From Deuterostichococcus epilithicus (taxonomy: Eukaryota > Chlorophyta > Trebouxiophyceae > Prasiolales > Stichococcaceae): a DNA stretch of 64,000 bases. Where the stretch lies: NCBI GenBank assembly GCA_033439295.1, contig JAVTLE010000016.1, forward strand, positions 1 to 64,000, given 5' to 3'. Positions 8,931 through 20,920 of the stretch are shown here, piece after piece (the first letter of the stretch is position 1; each line of letters opens with the position of its first letter). Below the pieces are notes generated by a model that searched no databases, was not told the origin of the DNA, and was given only the letters and a program-made list of their open reading frames with translations. The position numbers and the translations under genes are program-made.

Positions 8931-11900
8931 ATGGGAGGCGACAGTCGGCGCGGCGGCATGCGTCTGGCAGAGGGCGCCCCGCTGCTGCAAAAGGGCGGCA
9001 TCGACCTGGAGGCGCAGTCACGGCGCACCTTCTCTGCGGCGGGGCAGCAGCGCCGGCGGGTGCCCCTCTGGGCCTGGGCGGCCGCCTTCATCGTACTCGG
9101 CGCCGCGGCGCTGTACCTCCTGGGGGTGAGCTGAAATTGCCTAGCAGTGCATGGCGGCTGCCTGTCTGCTGTTGCTGTTCTGCTCCTTTGCTATCACTGC
9201 GGCGCTGATGGTTGCGTCCGCCATGTGCTCCGATGCTGTCGAGTGCAAGCGCAGCTTTGGGTGCTCGAGAGATGTTTCTCTGGGTGCGGAAACCTGTTGC
9301 AGTGTCGCCGGGCTGCTGGCTTGACAGACTCGTCGTCTCACTCACTTGCAGGTGCTGCCTGAGCGCGGCTCCGCACAGTCCTGGATCCGCAGCCGCCCAA
9401 AGATCAGGCACAACCCTGCAGCGCAGCTGCCAGAGACGCCGTCGCTGCCCGAGGCGCCGCATCTGCCGGGAGCTGTGCCGGCGGCAGAGCAGGCGAATCT
9501 GGACGCATATGCACTGGATGCGGAGCCGGCACCGATAAGCAGCAAGGCTGGCGGCAGCGGCGGCGGCGATGGGGCAGCAGCCCAGGCCACAGCTGCACCT
9601 TCGCCGCAGCCAACAGCAGCGCCGACAGCTGCGCCAACAGCTGCGCCGACAGGCAAGTCGACAGCTGGCGAGCGAGCAGCGGCGCTCGCCGAGGCGCCGG
9701 CGGGGAGTGAGCCTGACAGCAAAGCTGCGGCGCCAGCAGGCGGCAAGTCCAAGAGCAAGTCGTCAGCAGGCCTCGCCGACGCCACGCCGCAGCCGGCGCT
9801 CCAACCGGCGCCGCAGCCGGCGCTGCAGGAAGCCGAGCGGAAGTCCAGCAAGACCGGCAGCACAGCCCAGAACAACGATGCAGCGGCTCCCAACGCAGCC
9901 AGTCCCGACGAAGGCCAGTCAGCGGCCGCGCCCGACGCTTCCGAGCAGAAAGGCAGCCGACAACCCCGCGGCGGCATCGGCAACAGCCAAGCGCCTGCCG
10001 CTGGCGATGGCGAGACGGCAATACCGCCCGCCGCTGAGGACGCTGCGGCCCCAAGCGCTGGAGCCAGCGACGCCAAGCGCAAGGACAAGCGACCGGCCGC
10101 AGGCGACGATGGTATCGCCGGCCCCGCGCCATCTGCCGATGAGCAGCTGGAGGGCGCTGCGGCGCCTCACGCCAGCGAAAGCCCCGAGGGCGAGGCTCAG
10201 CCGGCCAACCCCAAGGGCGGCAAGGGCAAGGGCCCACAGGCTGACAGCAGCAGCGAGCAGGCGGCAGCGCCGCAGCCCGGCCTCACGCCGGATGCGGGCG
10301 GCGGTGAGGTGGGCGGCGGCAGCAAGCCGAAGAAGGGCCAGCGTCAGGCTGCAGGCGGCGACCGCAGCGGCAGCCAGGCGCCCGCCGCCGGCCGGGAGGT
10401 TGCCAGCCGCGCCGCCGCGGCTCCGCCCAAGGCGGCGGCCAAGCCGAAGCGGAAAGCAAAAAAGTATGAGGCCATGCGGGAATTCGACGACCAGGCGCAG
10501 CGGGAGGATGCGTTGGGCAACGACTATGACGCTGCGGACTTTGCGGCGACGGAGGGCGCGGGCAGCACGCCAGGAAAGCCCGCCGGCAACACAGGCGGGC
10601 AGCCCGCCAAGGCCTCCGCAGCTGTGGATGCTGGTGGCCCTGACAGCGAGGCGGCGGCGCCAGTGCGGCCGAAGAGCAAGCCAAAGCAGGAGGCCTCGCT
10701 CCCAGCCGCAGAACCGGATAGCCGCGCCCAGCCTGACGCTGCCGCAAGCAACAGCGGCAGCAGCAGCACCACCAAGCTAGGCGCGGGAGACCCAGAGGCA
10801 GCAGCGCCGGCGGCAGCTGACGACAAGGCGGCAGCAAAGCTGGCCGACGCTGGTGGCAAGGGCGGCGGCGGCGAAAGCTCCCTCGGTGGGGACGCTGAGC
10901 GGCCTGACGTCGAGGCCAAGCCGGCTGCAGCAGCCGGCAACGCTGCTGACGAGGCAGAGGTCGAGGAGGCGCCTTCGCGCCGCGATGGCTCTGGCTCCCG
11001 CCAGGACAGGGCGACTCTGGCAACACAGGCGGTGCGCAGTTCATTCTGCCCATGTCGCCTTGCTCTCTGCTATTCGACACGTTGCTGCGCCTTGGGGCAG
11101 AGGGCAGCCAGCACACCAAAAACTGCAATCCGAACCCTTGAGCATACGCCCAATGCAAAAACCCCTTTCGGATGTGAGAGCTTGCACTGACATGCCACAT
11201 CCGCTGCACTTGGGCATGCACAGCAACATGGAGACTGCTGCCGTGGGCGCGCTGCACTGCCGACAGCGGCGCTGTTGCAGAAACATCAGGCGCTACTGGT
11301 CTCAGCGCCTGGCTGCTTACCAAAGTCACTTTAGCCTCTGCGCGCATCACCACATGTGCTTGATTCGCGCTGCCACATCACTGAAGCGGCACACACCGGC
11401 GCTCTGTGCAGTTGGACATAGCCGCTGTGGAGGAGGAAACATGCGTGGACTTTGCGCCCGCCGGCTGCAGCCTGGTGCCCGGCGAGGTGCGACCTCCTTC
11501 ACGATGTTCCGACTTGCTCGTGTCCACACAGCGCCTCTCTGCACACCTTCATCCGCTGCACTCTGTCTGCATCAGCAGAGACGCTGCGCGTTGTGTGCTG
11601 CGCCAAGTTGCGGCACAGCGCCATCTGGTGCAGCAATCTCCGCTCGAGCTGGCTCGCTCATCAGAGCAGCGAGCCTCCTCATCAGGCCGGCTCTCAAGGA
11701 CAGTGTGCTGTGGTGTGCCCGCAGAGGCTGCCGCTGCAGTACCCAAAGTGCGACGATCCGCCGGGCCACACGCACTCGGGCCGAAAGTGCATTTTTGACG
11801 TAAAGGAGGCCTTGGCGCCGTGCCCTCTGCCCAGCTCCGGTGCGCAGCTCAGCTTTCTGTGCTGACTCGGCGCTGCGTCTTGCCCAGCACTGTCGCTCCG

Positions 11901-14900
11901 GCTGCTGTGCAAGCCCGAATGCTCGGGACTCAACCGTTGTGTCCCGCATCTGCGGGGCTGCGGCAGCTGGCTGGGCAGTCCTCTCATCTGCAGGGACACC
12001 AGTGTGCGGTGCCGCAACGCTGCTGGAAAGCGCACGGCCCACTGGTCGCAACTGGTACTGCCATCGACCGCCCTGCTGCACACTTGCTCAGGGCTGTACT
12101 TCTCAAAGCCCGCACCGGCGGGCGGCTGCAATACGCCGCCCTTCTGGCGTGAGGACGGCCTGGAGCCGCCGGCCTGTTCCGGCGGCGGCGTCTGCTGCTC
12201 CGGCGACAACATCAGCGGCTCCTGGAAGGACTCCGACAAGGTGCGGTGGGGTGTGCCGCGTTTCTGTGCCGGGCCGCACTGCCGCACAGGGAAACTGTGC
12301 GCGCCGCGCCTCGACATGGTGCGACGGACATGGGCTGGCATGCGCAAGCTGTGAATTTGCGACCTCGCCTGGCAGTCAGAGCCCATGATTTGGCGAAGTC
12401 TTTCGATGTGTCATTGGATCACGCCTGACGACATCAGCAATGTCAGCCATGGCAGCCGCGCAGCCGCATCCACCATGCATGACTCATGTGCGCCGTGCCG
12501 GCTGCCAGCTGTGCTGTCTCCACCCACAGGCTGGCGAGGTCCTGGACTTCCAGGAGGATGAGGCCATGGGGTGTCGCTACCACCGCTACACCCGCCGCCA
12601 GGTGCGCTGTTGACGCTGTGTCTGACCCTTCCCTCCTGCTGCAGACGCCATTGCGTCAGGGGGATCACACAGAGATCACTGTGGTAATATCCCTGGTCGC
12701 ATACGTATGCCTGGCCAGGATTTGTGCACCGGCCACTGGGGTTTTGCTGACCTGCTTGCACCCGTGCGTCTCTCCGACCGGGCAGGTGCACCTGCCTGCA
12801 GCAGCTGAGACGGGCACGCTGTGAGATGCCGACAGGATCCTGTTTTTAGTACAGGTGCTGGGCTGCCTGGCGGACACGCACGTGGTGTTCTTCGGCGACT
12901 CCATGGTGCGGCAGCTGTTCAACCGCATCCCCGGCCTGTTTCGCGGCCAGCCCCGCACCTTCGACGCCAACCGCTGGCGTGCCAAGCGCTACGACGTGTG
13001 CGAGTGCGTGTTCGCCCTCTGCCTCGTTTACCAGATGCACCTGATGCATGCCTGTCCATGGACGTTGAGCAGCGCCGTCAGCAGGGCTCGACTGCAGGTC
13101 TTGCTCGGTCAGCATGGCAGCGGCGCCGGCGCGCCTGGCTGCGTGTGGTCAGTTTCGCAAGACGCTCGCTCGCCCGGCACCGTGGCTGCACCGGCACCTC
13201 CTCAGCCTGTCAAATTTTACGGACAGGGCCGCGGACGCAGAGTCCCTGGCGCGGTCGCTGGACTACCTCAGCCCAAAGAACTACACGTACCTGCTGTGGG
13301 AGCTGGCGGAGCTCATCGACAACGGCGGCGACCTGCTGGCCTTCGACAAGGTGGGCGCCAGGGGCGCTGCCGCGTCTGCACACTGATGTGTTCCGCTTGT
13401 CAGTGCGCTGCTGTGAGGCTTTCACAGCACGGCGCGCGCGAGCCGTCGGGCTCTGCGACTCAGCCTGGGTCGCAGGCCGCAGCGCTGTCCTCCCGAGCAC
13501 GCTCCGCCGCAGTCGAGCCCGGCTGGACGCGCGGTTCCTGCATGCTTTTTGCAGGTGCCGCGCACAAGGCTGCTGGACATGCAGGACCCTAACGCGCAGC
13601 CCAAGGTGTTCCCGCGCGACACCTGCGGCCAGACGCGCCCCGTGGGCTTCCAGTTCGTGCCCATAACGGGCTTCCAGCCGGCCTACCGCTTCATGACGCC
13701 GTACATGGAGCACCACAAGGACCTGTCCAAGGTGCTGCCATCCGCGGCCGTCCGCCTTGACGGCGCTGTCCGGCCGGCTGACTGGACCATGGACGCCTCC
13801 CCTTCTGCGATCCTGTGCTCTGTGCGCCAGCTTACCACCTCGGCTGCTCTTTCATACGAGGAGTCTGCTGCCCGCCATGCGAAGCCCTGCAACAGAGGCG
13901 CGCAGGCTGCAGACGGCAATCCACTGCCATCTGTGCTTTGGTAAACCTGACTTCAAAACCGAAATGCTGCGTGCAGGCGGTGTTTCTGACGCACATTGGC
14001 TTCTGGGATGTGAACACGACGGAGCCGACCGAGAAGTACCTCAGGACGCTGGAGCGGGCGCTGGCGCAGGGCCTCAGGCGTCTCATCGTCTTGCTCGTGC
14101 CCACTTCGGTGCGGCAGGCTGCAGACCGCTCCTCTGGAGTTGCGGGAGTGTGGGCGTGCGAGTCCGCAGAGCCTGGTCTGCTGCATGTATCGACCCTGCT
14201 GCACACACACCAAGGATTCGCCGACATTCTTTCTCCTGGAAGTCGCCAGCGGGGATGGAGACGCCCCTGAGCTTTCGTGTGCTGCGCCTGCAGATGGTGG
14301 GCATCGACGAGTACGACCACCGGCGGCCATTGCTGCGACACCGCAACGACCTGATGCGCGAGTGGGCGGCGCGGGATGCTTCGGGCCGCGTCGAAGTGCT
14401 GGACTACGACTCGCTGGCCCGGGCGCCCAATGCGCCCCCGGGCCTCATAGGTGCGACTGCGTTCTGTGGAAACCGTGTGCGCATCTGCATCCACGTCTTT
14501 TGAATGCACACACGTAGTGGAGCAACCGTGTCTGCCAGGTGACAGCGTGCGGGCTGGTGTGGTGTTGCACCATCGCCAGTTCAGGGCCTGCTGACGCCGC
14601 TGCAGGGCATCACCACCGAGTGCTGAGCGGGTGTCGTCCCACCTCACGTCCGACCCATGCACACGTGCTGAGCGTGTGCTCCGCACATCGCAGGCAATTG
14701 GACGGACTGGCACTACGGCTGCAAATTCGACTGGTTCCAGGAGCAGCCGCCGGATGTGAACGCGACGGCGGCGGACCTGGCGCCAGAATCCTCTAACTGG
14801 CTGGACCCGGGCGGCTGGGCGCTGGGCAGCCTGCACCCCAACGAAAGGCTGGACTGTGTCGACGACATGAACCGCATGGTGCTGCAAGTGCTGTTCAACA

Positions 14901-14965
14901 TGCTGTGCAACAAGCGTGACGGCGGCGGCGGCCGAGGCGGCACCGGTGGCGGCAGTGACAGCTGA
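8931..14965 (+). CDS. Membrane-anchored PC-esterase (SGNH fold) with long disordered stem
   Basis: Exon 1 (8931-9125) encodes a cytoplasmic tail and a type II signal anchor (WAWAAAFIVLGAAALYLLG). Exon 2 (9352-11031) is one 560-codon block of Ala/Pro/Lys/Glu/Ser low complexity with no globular signal. Small exons follow: Cys-rich segments (11412-11486; about 12080-12239; 12530-12594), then VFFGDSMVRQLFNR near 12890 with the catalytic Ser in GDS. Next come LLWELAELID, FQFVPITGFQPAYRF, FLTHIGFWDVN and GIDEYDHRRPLLRHRNDLM. The last exon has WTDWHYGC, the likely catalytic Asp/His block, and stops at 14965. The architecture fits plant TBL and animal CASD1/NXPE relatives, which acetylate or deacetylate glycans in the Golgi. 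Length is roughly 1,100 residues, about twice a TBL. Substrate unknown. The join before the exon at about 12080 is not resolved. Confidence 0.85.
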
Positions 14966-15151
14966 TGCTGCATGGACTCAGGACAAGCCTCACGTGATGA
15001 ACGTGAGTTGAGTATGCTATTGAAGGCCAGGCAAGGCCGTATTCGGGCCCTTGCAGCCGCTCCGGCGTGAGCAACGTTCCTGGCGGAATAAGGCACTGCT
15101 GTACAAACTCATGTCGTGATGGATTGTCGGGCATTGATGAGGGCTGATGAA

Positions 15152-15156
15152 TGTAA
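15152..15156 (+). terminator. TGTAA polyadenylation signal
   Basis: TGTAA is the usual green-algal polyadenylation signal. It lies 187 bases past the PC-esterase stop. Confidence 0.55.
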
Positions 15157-15193
15157 CATCTCGAGCGAGTGCTCACGTTGCAGGTTCGCAGGT

Positions 15194-15198
15194 TTACA
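15194..15198 (-). terminator. TGTAA polyadenylation signal (minus strand)
   Basis: TGTAA on the minus strand, 61 bases past the NPL4 stop and facing the PC-esterase signal. Confidence 0.55.
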
Positions 15199-15258
15199 AG
15201 CCGGGCTGTCCAAACCAAATTGAAGGAGTGCACTGGCTTCGCAGGCGGTCGGCTTCCG

Positions 15259-18200
15259 TCAGATGCCTGCAATGGACTCTATGATCATGTGGTAGCCCTC
15301 GCCGACATCCGACTTGGCCTTCACGGCCGCCACGATGTGCGAGATGTCGGATGCCAGATCGAAGTTGGGCTGGCCCGCCAGATACAGCAGCAGGTGGAAG
15401 TCTGACAGCGCCTCCACAAATGGCTTGCCAGCAAACTTCTTCAGGTGCTCCTGCAACTCCGCAGGGCCTGCGAGCATCGCAAGGGGAAATCCTTGCAAGG
15501 GCTCACAGGACTTGGCCATGGAGGTGGATTGCACAAAGCAAAGGCTGCCCAAGTGCAATGACCCAGCTGCCCTTTGGCTGCAGGCACACGCAGCCAACAA
15601 TGTGGCAGACGCAGCGTGCGGTCGCCGCACCCGCCCAGGGAGTGCCGGGCTGGCTGCGCGATTTTCCTTTCCCCTCAGCATGCAATGCACATCCACCACG
15701 TGTCAGAGAGCGCACCCTGCGGCAGCAGGCGGTTCTCCACGGGGAAGGAGGAGACCAGCGGCCCCTCGTGGTCCCGGATGCCGACTGGAATCAGGAAGTA
15801 GTCGTTGTCCACTTCCCCCAGGTCCTTCACCGCCACAATGACCGGCGCCTCGTTCTTTGGGTCCTGTGTGTCGGCAGGTCGGCACAGTCATCGGCACTGG
15901 CAGCAGAGCAGGATGGACCATCACATGTGGGCGCGCCCTCCATCGGCTGCGCGCCAAGAAAACCAATCTCTCCCCGAAAAGTCTCTACGCAGCAGCCGCG
16001 TCCTGCGCCTGCAGCGAGGTGGCTTCTGATGCAAGGCGTGGCGCCGCAACACCTCGTAGAGAGCAATTGCCTGCAGCGCAGCGCCGGCCCGATGCTCGCA
16101 TCAACACACCTTGGGGTCTCGCAATCTGCTCTCCCCGCTGGGCTGCTCCTGCGGCTGGAACCAGCCGTCCTGCAGCAGCCGCACCGCCTGGTCCGACACC
16201 TGGAACGCCTGCGGCGGCGGCATTCCGCAGAGTTGCGTCATGCATCTGGCAGCGTTGATGAGGGAATCTCTCTGACGCGAGCTGCATCTGAAACAAAGAC
16301 AGAACCCTGTTCGATGCCATCCTGGAATGCCAGGCCGCCGCCAATCCGGCGACCCGCAGGTACCGCCATTCTCCGGACGAGCGCCCATCAGCATGAGGAC
16401 CCCCACAGCAGACCTGAAGCAAGCCAACCCACACCTCGAATTGGATCTCGGCCTCGCCATCGTCTGACGCCACTGACACGACGCCGGTGACGGCTGTCTC
16501 GCCCATCTCTGCCTGAAATTCTGCCATCTGCTGCACCTCCTCCGAGTCCATGATGTAGTCCCGCTCGGCATCGCTCTGCGTGAAGATCCAGCCCACCTTC
16601 TGCAGCCTGCGCGTGCGCAGGCGGTCGGTCGGTCAGAGGCCTAGAATCTGCCACCATGATATGGGCGCTCCCGTTGCTGCGACGAGTCTGGCAGGGCCGG
16701 CCTGCGCAAGGTTGTAGAGCCTTTCTGCCCGCCCGCGCATAATGCACACGAGAGTCGGGATCCCAGCCAGCATCCGTCGTCGCATGGAGCTCGCACTGGC
16801 ACAGCAGCTGGCGCACTGTTGCTGAGGGCTGCTTGCATGGGGACGAACAGTGTTTTGAGACGATCCGAGCAGACGCAAAATCGACAACGGCAACACGCGA
16901 CAGCTGCGGCAGCGCACGCCTCACCCCAGCAGCTTGGCGAGGTAGTCTGCTCGCTGCTCCTCCTCGGTGCCGCGCTCCAGCTGCAGCGACGCCGCGGTGC
17001 CGGACTGCGGCGGCTCGTAGATGACCTCCACGGTCACGTTCCGCTCCTCGTCCACGGTGCCGTACAGGATGCCGCCGCGCTGCGTGTCGCCCGAGGTCAC
17101 GTCAGGACTTTGATCGGGAGCTTGGAGGCGCTCAGCTCACCCTTGCGGTTCAGCGGCGCCAGTCCTGGCAGGCGTCGAGCAGGCAGTGTCATGCTGCACC
17201 TCAGGCCAGGGCCCTCAGGCCAGTCACCCCCGGCCGCAGCACCGGTGCCGCATCTTCATGCGCATTTCCAGCCGCAGCGGGCAGCAGTGAACAGGAGACG
17301 ACAGACACCTTGATGGAGAAGGCCAGGGCGGCATGCACATAGGACTGGAAGGCGTTTGCAGCGTGGCGCTCGAACGACACTGAGGCGCAGTGCGGCGCCT
17401 CCTGCCGCTCTATCCGCGTCTGCCGCGCCACCATGGCCTCTATGCTCATCGAGGGGCCTGCGGAGGGGGGGCGCAGCAGGTGGACTCAAACCCTTTGCCA
17501 TCTGCCGAATTTCAGCCGACCACTCCCGCTGACGCAGGCATGCCCAGTCGCGGCGCCTGTGGCTGGCGTGCGATTGTGGTTCACATACAACATGCCCGCT
17601 TCGAGACGGCAGATGCCGCGCTGCCGGCTGCCGTGCAAGGCTGCATATTGACCAGCAGGTGCCAGGCGCCTCTGCCAGCCGACTCCCGGACCCCAGCCGG
17701 CGGCACCGCTGGCCTGCTGATCTGTGCTGACAAGGCTCCTCACCGAATGGCCGCGCCTCCAGCGCTGTCTTTTTGTACACCGGCGCCACGGTGCGGACAA
17801 AATCGTACAGCAGGTACACCATGTCGCCGTGCGCGACGCCGGCCGCCTGCAGCAGCTGCCCGCTGCTCGCCAGGTCATGAAACTGCTCCGGCTCCCGGCT
17901 GGTCAGCTGCAGGTGCGGGGCAGAGGCACGGCGTTCAGCACCCCAAGAGGCATCACCCCGCTGTGCCGGCTAAGCCATCTCTGGGGGCTTCTGCCCATCA
18001 CAGGCGTCACAGCGGTGAGCCTGCCAGTGGTGGAAGCGAACGCTGCCACAGGCGCATGTACAGCGCACAGCGATGCAATCATGCAGAGCAAGCGCTTTCT
18101 CCACATGTTATGTGACCGAGCGCAGAACGGAACCAATCGACAGCAGAGGTCACCAGCTTTGGATCTTTTGACAGCGCCATCTGCTCCAGCGGGATGTTCA

Positions 18201-18484
18201 GCGCCTTGCTGACTGATGCCCACAAATCCGCCAGGGTGCCCGTGTCAGGCACCTGCACTCGCTCTAGACCGTCCCTGTGGATGAGACAAGCATGTCTCGC
18301 CCGCAGTGCGCTTGGGAGTGCTCTTGAGGCGCTGTGCAGCCTGGGCACCGCAGAGGTGGGAGCAAAACGCGGCAATCATGCTTGCAATGTTGTCTATCAG
18401 ATGCCATCGAGATCATTACAGCAAGCATCACGACGCATGCTGTACAGCTCCTGCGGCTTACCGTGACCGTAGTCGCAGCAACAT
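15259..18484 (-). CDS. NPL4: NPL4, Cdc48/p97 ubiquitin cofactor
   Basis: NPL4 pairs with UFD1 to bring ubiquitylated proteins to the Cdc48 unfoldase, for ER-associated and nuclear degradation. A 23-base first exon (18462-18484) encodes MLLRLRS and splices at GTAAGC to DGLERVQVPDTGTLADLW, the UBX-like N-terminal domain. HGDMVYLLYDF and ARPFG follow, then the NPL4 core: MVARQTRIERQEAPHCASV, HAANAFQSYV, GGILYGTVDEE, EVIYEPPQ, VGWIFTQSD. The MPN-like C-terminal part has DYFLIPVGIRDHEGPLVSSF, PVENRLLPQG, SDFHLLLYLA and GYHMIIESIAG before the stop at 15259. About ten exons are visible and the order matches the family throughout. It converges with the PC-esterase gene with under 300 bases between stops. 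Confidence 0.93.
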
Positions 18485-19028
18485 GCCTGCAGGATTGGTG
18501 CAAGGATGATTCCGAGGCTTCAGCGACGTCCGCTGGCAGGAGCACCCTTGCGACTGAAGTTGGACCGTGTAGACTGACTGCAAGTCCTTTCCGCGGTGCC
18601 GATGCACAAGCGAAATTGCAAACACCAACTGACGCCATGCTGCGCTCGATGCTTCGACATATTCCGAGACTACGAGCCCAGTTCGACAATTTGCAACTTT
18701 GTCCCAAACTTCGCGAGTTCGACATGAAAGTTAGCAGCAGCCTCAGAGCCAAAGCAGACGCTGCTTTTCGGGCAGCGTACCGCACGCGGCCGCGCTAGCA
18801 GCTGCCAGCGGAGCGCCATGCCCCTGCGGCAACCCACGGTGGCTGAAATGCTGCTGCACTTGATCGCAACACCTGCCCGTCCCATCCCACAAACAGACTT
18901 GCAATAGCCCGGATAGATGCGCCGGCGCCGTGCCGGTTGACAGCATCACTACTCCACGAGCAATCATGCAAACAACGCCTCAGAAGATGTGAGCCTGCTG
19001 CAGCTGCGCTTCTGCGTGCGCGAGCTGG
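18485..19028. other. Intergenic
   Basis: Lies between the start of NPL4 and the end of the TPR gene, both on the minus strand. It should hold the NPL4 promoter. No TATA box or conserved element was recognised. Confidence 0.45.
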
Positions 19029-20295
19029 CTACACACAGGCGTCCTCCTGGCCTGCTGGCGCCAGCTGCAGCGCCTGCGAGAGGTCGCGCACCGCCGCCGC
19101 AGGATTGTCGCAGTGCAGAAACGCCTGCATTAGAGGGGCTGTGCTGTTGCAGGTGCTGGTATGTGTCCCGGTTTGCGGGGTCTTCGCCAGCACCTTGAGG
19201 GTTCACTTCGCCAGCACCTTGAGGTGTGTGAACCCGCTGCATCCCGCTGCAGGTAAGCCCTTCGGAGGTTCTTGACCATGTCGAAGCAAAACAATGCATT
19301 AGCCGATCTGCACCAGCTGCGCAGCGTTCCAATTTGGGGCGATGTTCGCATGGCGCATTGCTGTGGCAGCTACACACTGCAATATGCTGGCTGCATCTCT
19401 CACCTCGCCGCGCCGAAGCCGAGCCTGGAAGTCTGCCGGGTCTGCGTCCAGTGCCGCGGAGCAGTGCATGACGCACTCCTCCCAGCTCTGCAGCTTGGCG
19501 CAGCAGCGGGCGAGCGTCGCGAGGCACGCCGAGCGCATCTCCGCGCCGTCTCGGCTCTGGTGGCCTGATGCGCCACGGCAGAGACGCTTGCCGTCGGCAT
19601 GCAGCTACGCTACTGTTGTAGAGGGTCCCATGGGATTGATGGGCTGCAGACGCTGTGAGTGCCATTTGTGACAAATATGTATTTGAAACTAGGTCAAGGT
19701 GCTGTGTGGTATGAGCTTATGTCCAAGGGTACGGAAGTTGACGACACTTTCCAGACTGCGGTAGGCGGCGCGGTACTGGGCGTACACGGCGGCGTGGTCC
19801 CCCCGCCCGTAGAGTCCCTTGCCCGCCCTCATGTGCTGCCTTGCGGCGTTCAGCAGACACACGTCAACTCGTGCCGTGTCTGGTGCCTGCTCCCGCACAT
19901 TAAAGGGGTTCGCCCAGAACACGGTGTCCTAGCGAATGCATGCACGATCGAGAAGCTCCCTGGAGCAGAAGATGAACCACCGCTTGGCGCCGCAGCTGGC
20001 GAGCTGCGTGGCTGAAATGATCCGTGCCACCCATGCTCGTTGCCAAGAAGAGCGTACAAAGTATACTTGCATCAGCCGTTACACCACTGCTCAGCTCATA
20101 TCAGACGTGGAAACAGTGGCACAGGCCTGCCGTGCGGCGCACTGCTGCAGCTGCGCCAACATGGGCACGAGGCCTTGGATCTCCTCCCTGAGCGCGCGGA
20201 AGACCTCTTTCGTTGTCTCTGTCGATGGCGATTGTGTCTACAATCCAGCTGGTGGTGTCGACTGCCATCTGCAATAATCCGATAGGGTGCGCCAT
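19029..20295 (-). CDS. TPR-repeat protein, frame partly unresolved
   Basis: Tetratricopeptide repeats form helical scaffolds for chaperone or other partners. Visible repeats are AARQHMRAGKGLYGRGDHAA with QYRAAYRSLE near 19800; ACLATLARCCAKLQSWEECV, CSAALDADPADF and ARLRRGE near 19400-19530; and HCDNPAAAVRDLSQALQLAP in the last exon, ending at TAG, 19029. The last two exons join well at GAG/GTGAGA and GCAG. The N-terminal part is problematic. The Met at 20295 opens MAHPIGLLQMAVDTTSW, but the best downstream stretch (EVFRALREEIQGLVPMLAQL) is in another frame without a credible intron between. In addition, WFIFCSRELLDRACIR runs into an in-frame TAG. Either the splice sites are unusual, there are assembly errors, or the 5' part is decaying. 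It resembles co-chaperone TPR proteins, but no fused catalytic domain is seen. Confidence 0.55.
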
Positions 20296-20920
20296 GTTTA
20301 ATTGCCGCGGGAGGTGCCAGCAAGATAGATATCGGAAAACTAAACTGGCTGAACAATTGTGATGGACTGTCGTGATGCCTAAACGCTGGTGGAGGGCAAC
20401 AGCGCAAGGCTCACTGCACGTTGTACTGGTCCCAGGCGTTCAGCACGTGGCACTAAGAACTGCGGTTAGGTTGGCGGACATGCTGAAGCAGTTTAGTAGC
20501 GTCGACCGCCTTCCAAGGTGAATTCTTCTTTTGTAAAGTGAAGAACAGACGCAAGAGCAGTAGAGTAGGCGATCATCAGGCAGCCGCAGCAGCGGGGAGT
20601 ACAGGCCGTGCCGCTCTTCAACTCTGCAATCAAAGTTGACATGCATTCCTCGTCATGTCCGCCCGGGCCGGCGCTCTCAGTCGCAGCATGAGCAGAAACC
20701 CACTCGTAACACGCAGCTCAGCCGGCTGCACCCTGTGATGAAGCGTCAAGTCAAAAGCCAGTGCCAGAGGCACGAAGGTCTCCCGCCAAGGCGGCCCGTC
20801 CCGCCTGGCACCGATCTGGCGCGCCAGGTGCCTCTGCCGCGACCTGCCTGGTTGCGCCCCAAAACGAATGCCTATGTCCCGCCCCTCCGACCAAGCAAGA
20901 CCCCACGTCCCCCACCAGCG
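20296..20920. other. Intergenic
   Basis: Between the TPR gene start and the Sec1 gene end. AT-richer patches occur at about 20290-20350 and 20520-20570. No coding signal or element was recognised. Confidence 0.45.

Noticed and set aside
9342-10088. Long antisense frame over the PC-esterase stem
   Set aside because: A shadow of the low-complexity GC-rich exon on the other strand; the plus strand has matching splice sites and domains.
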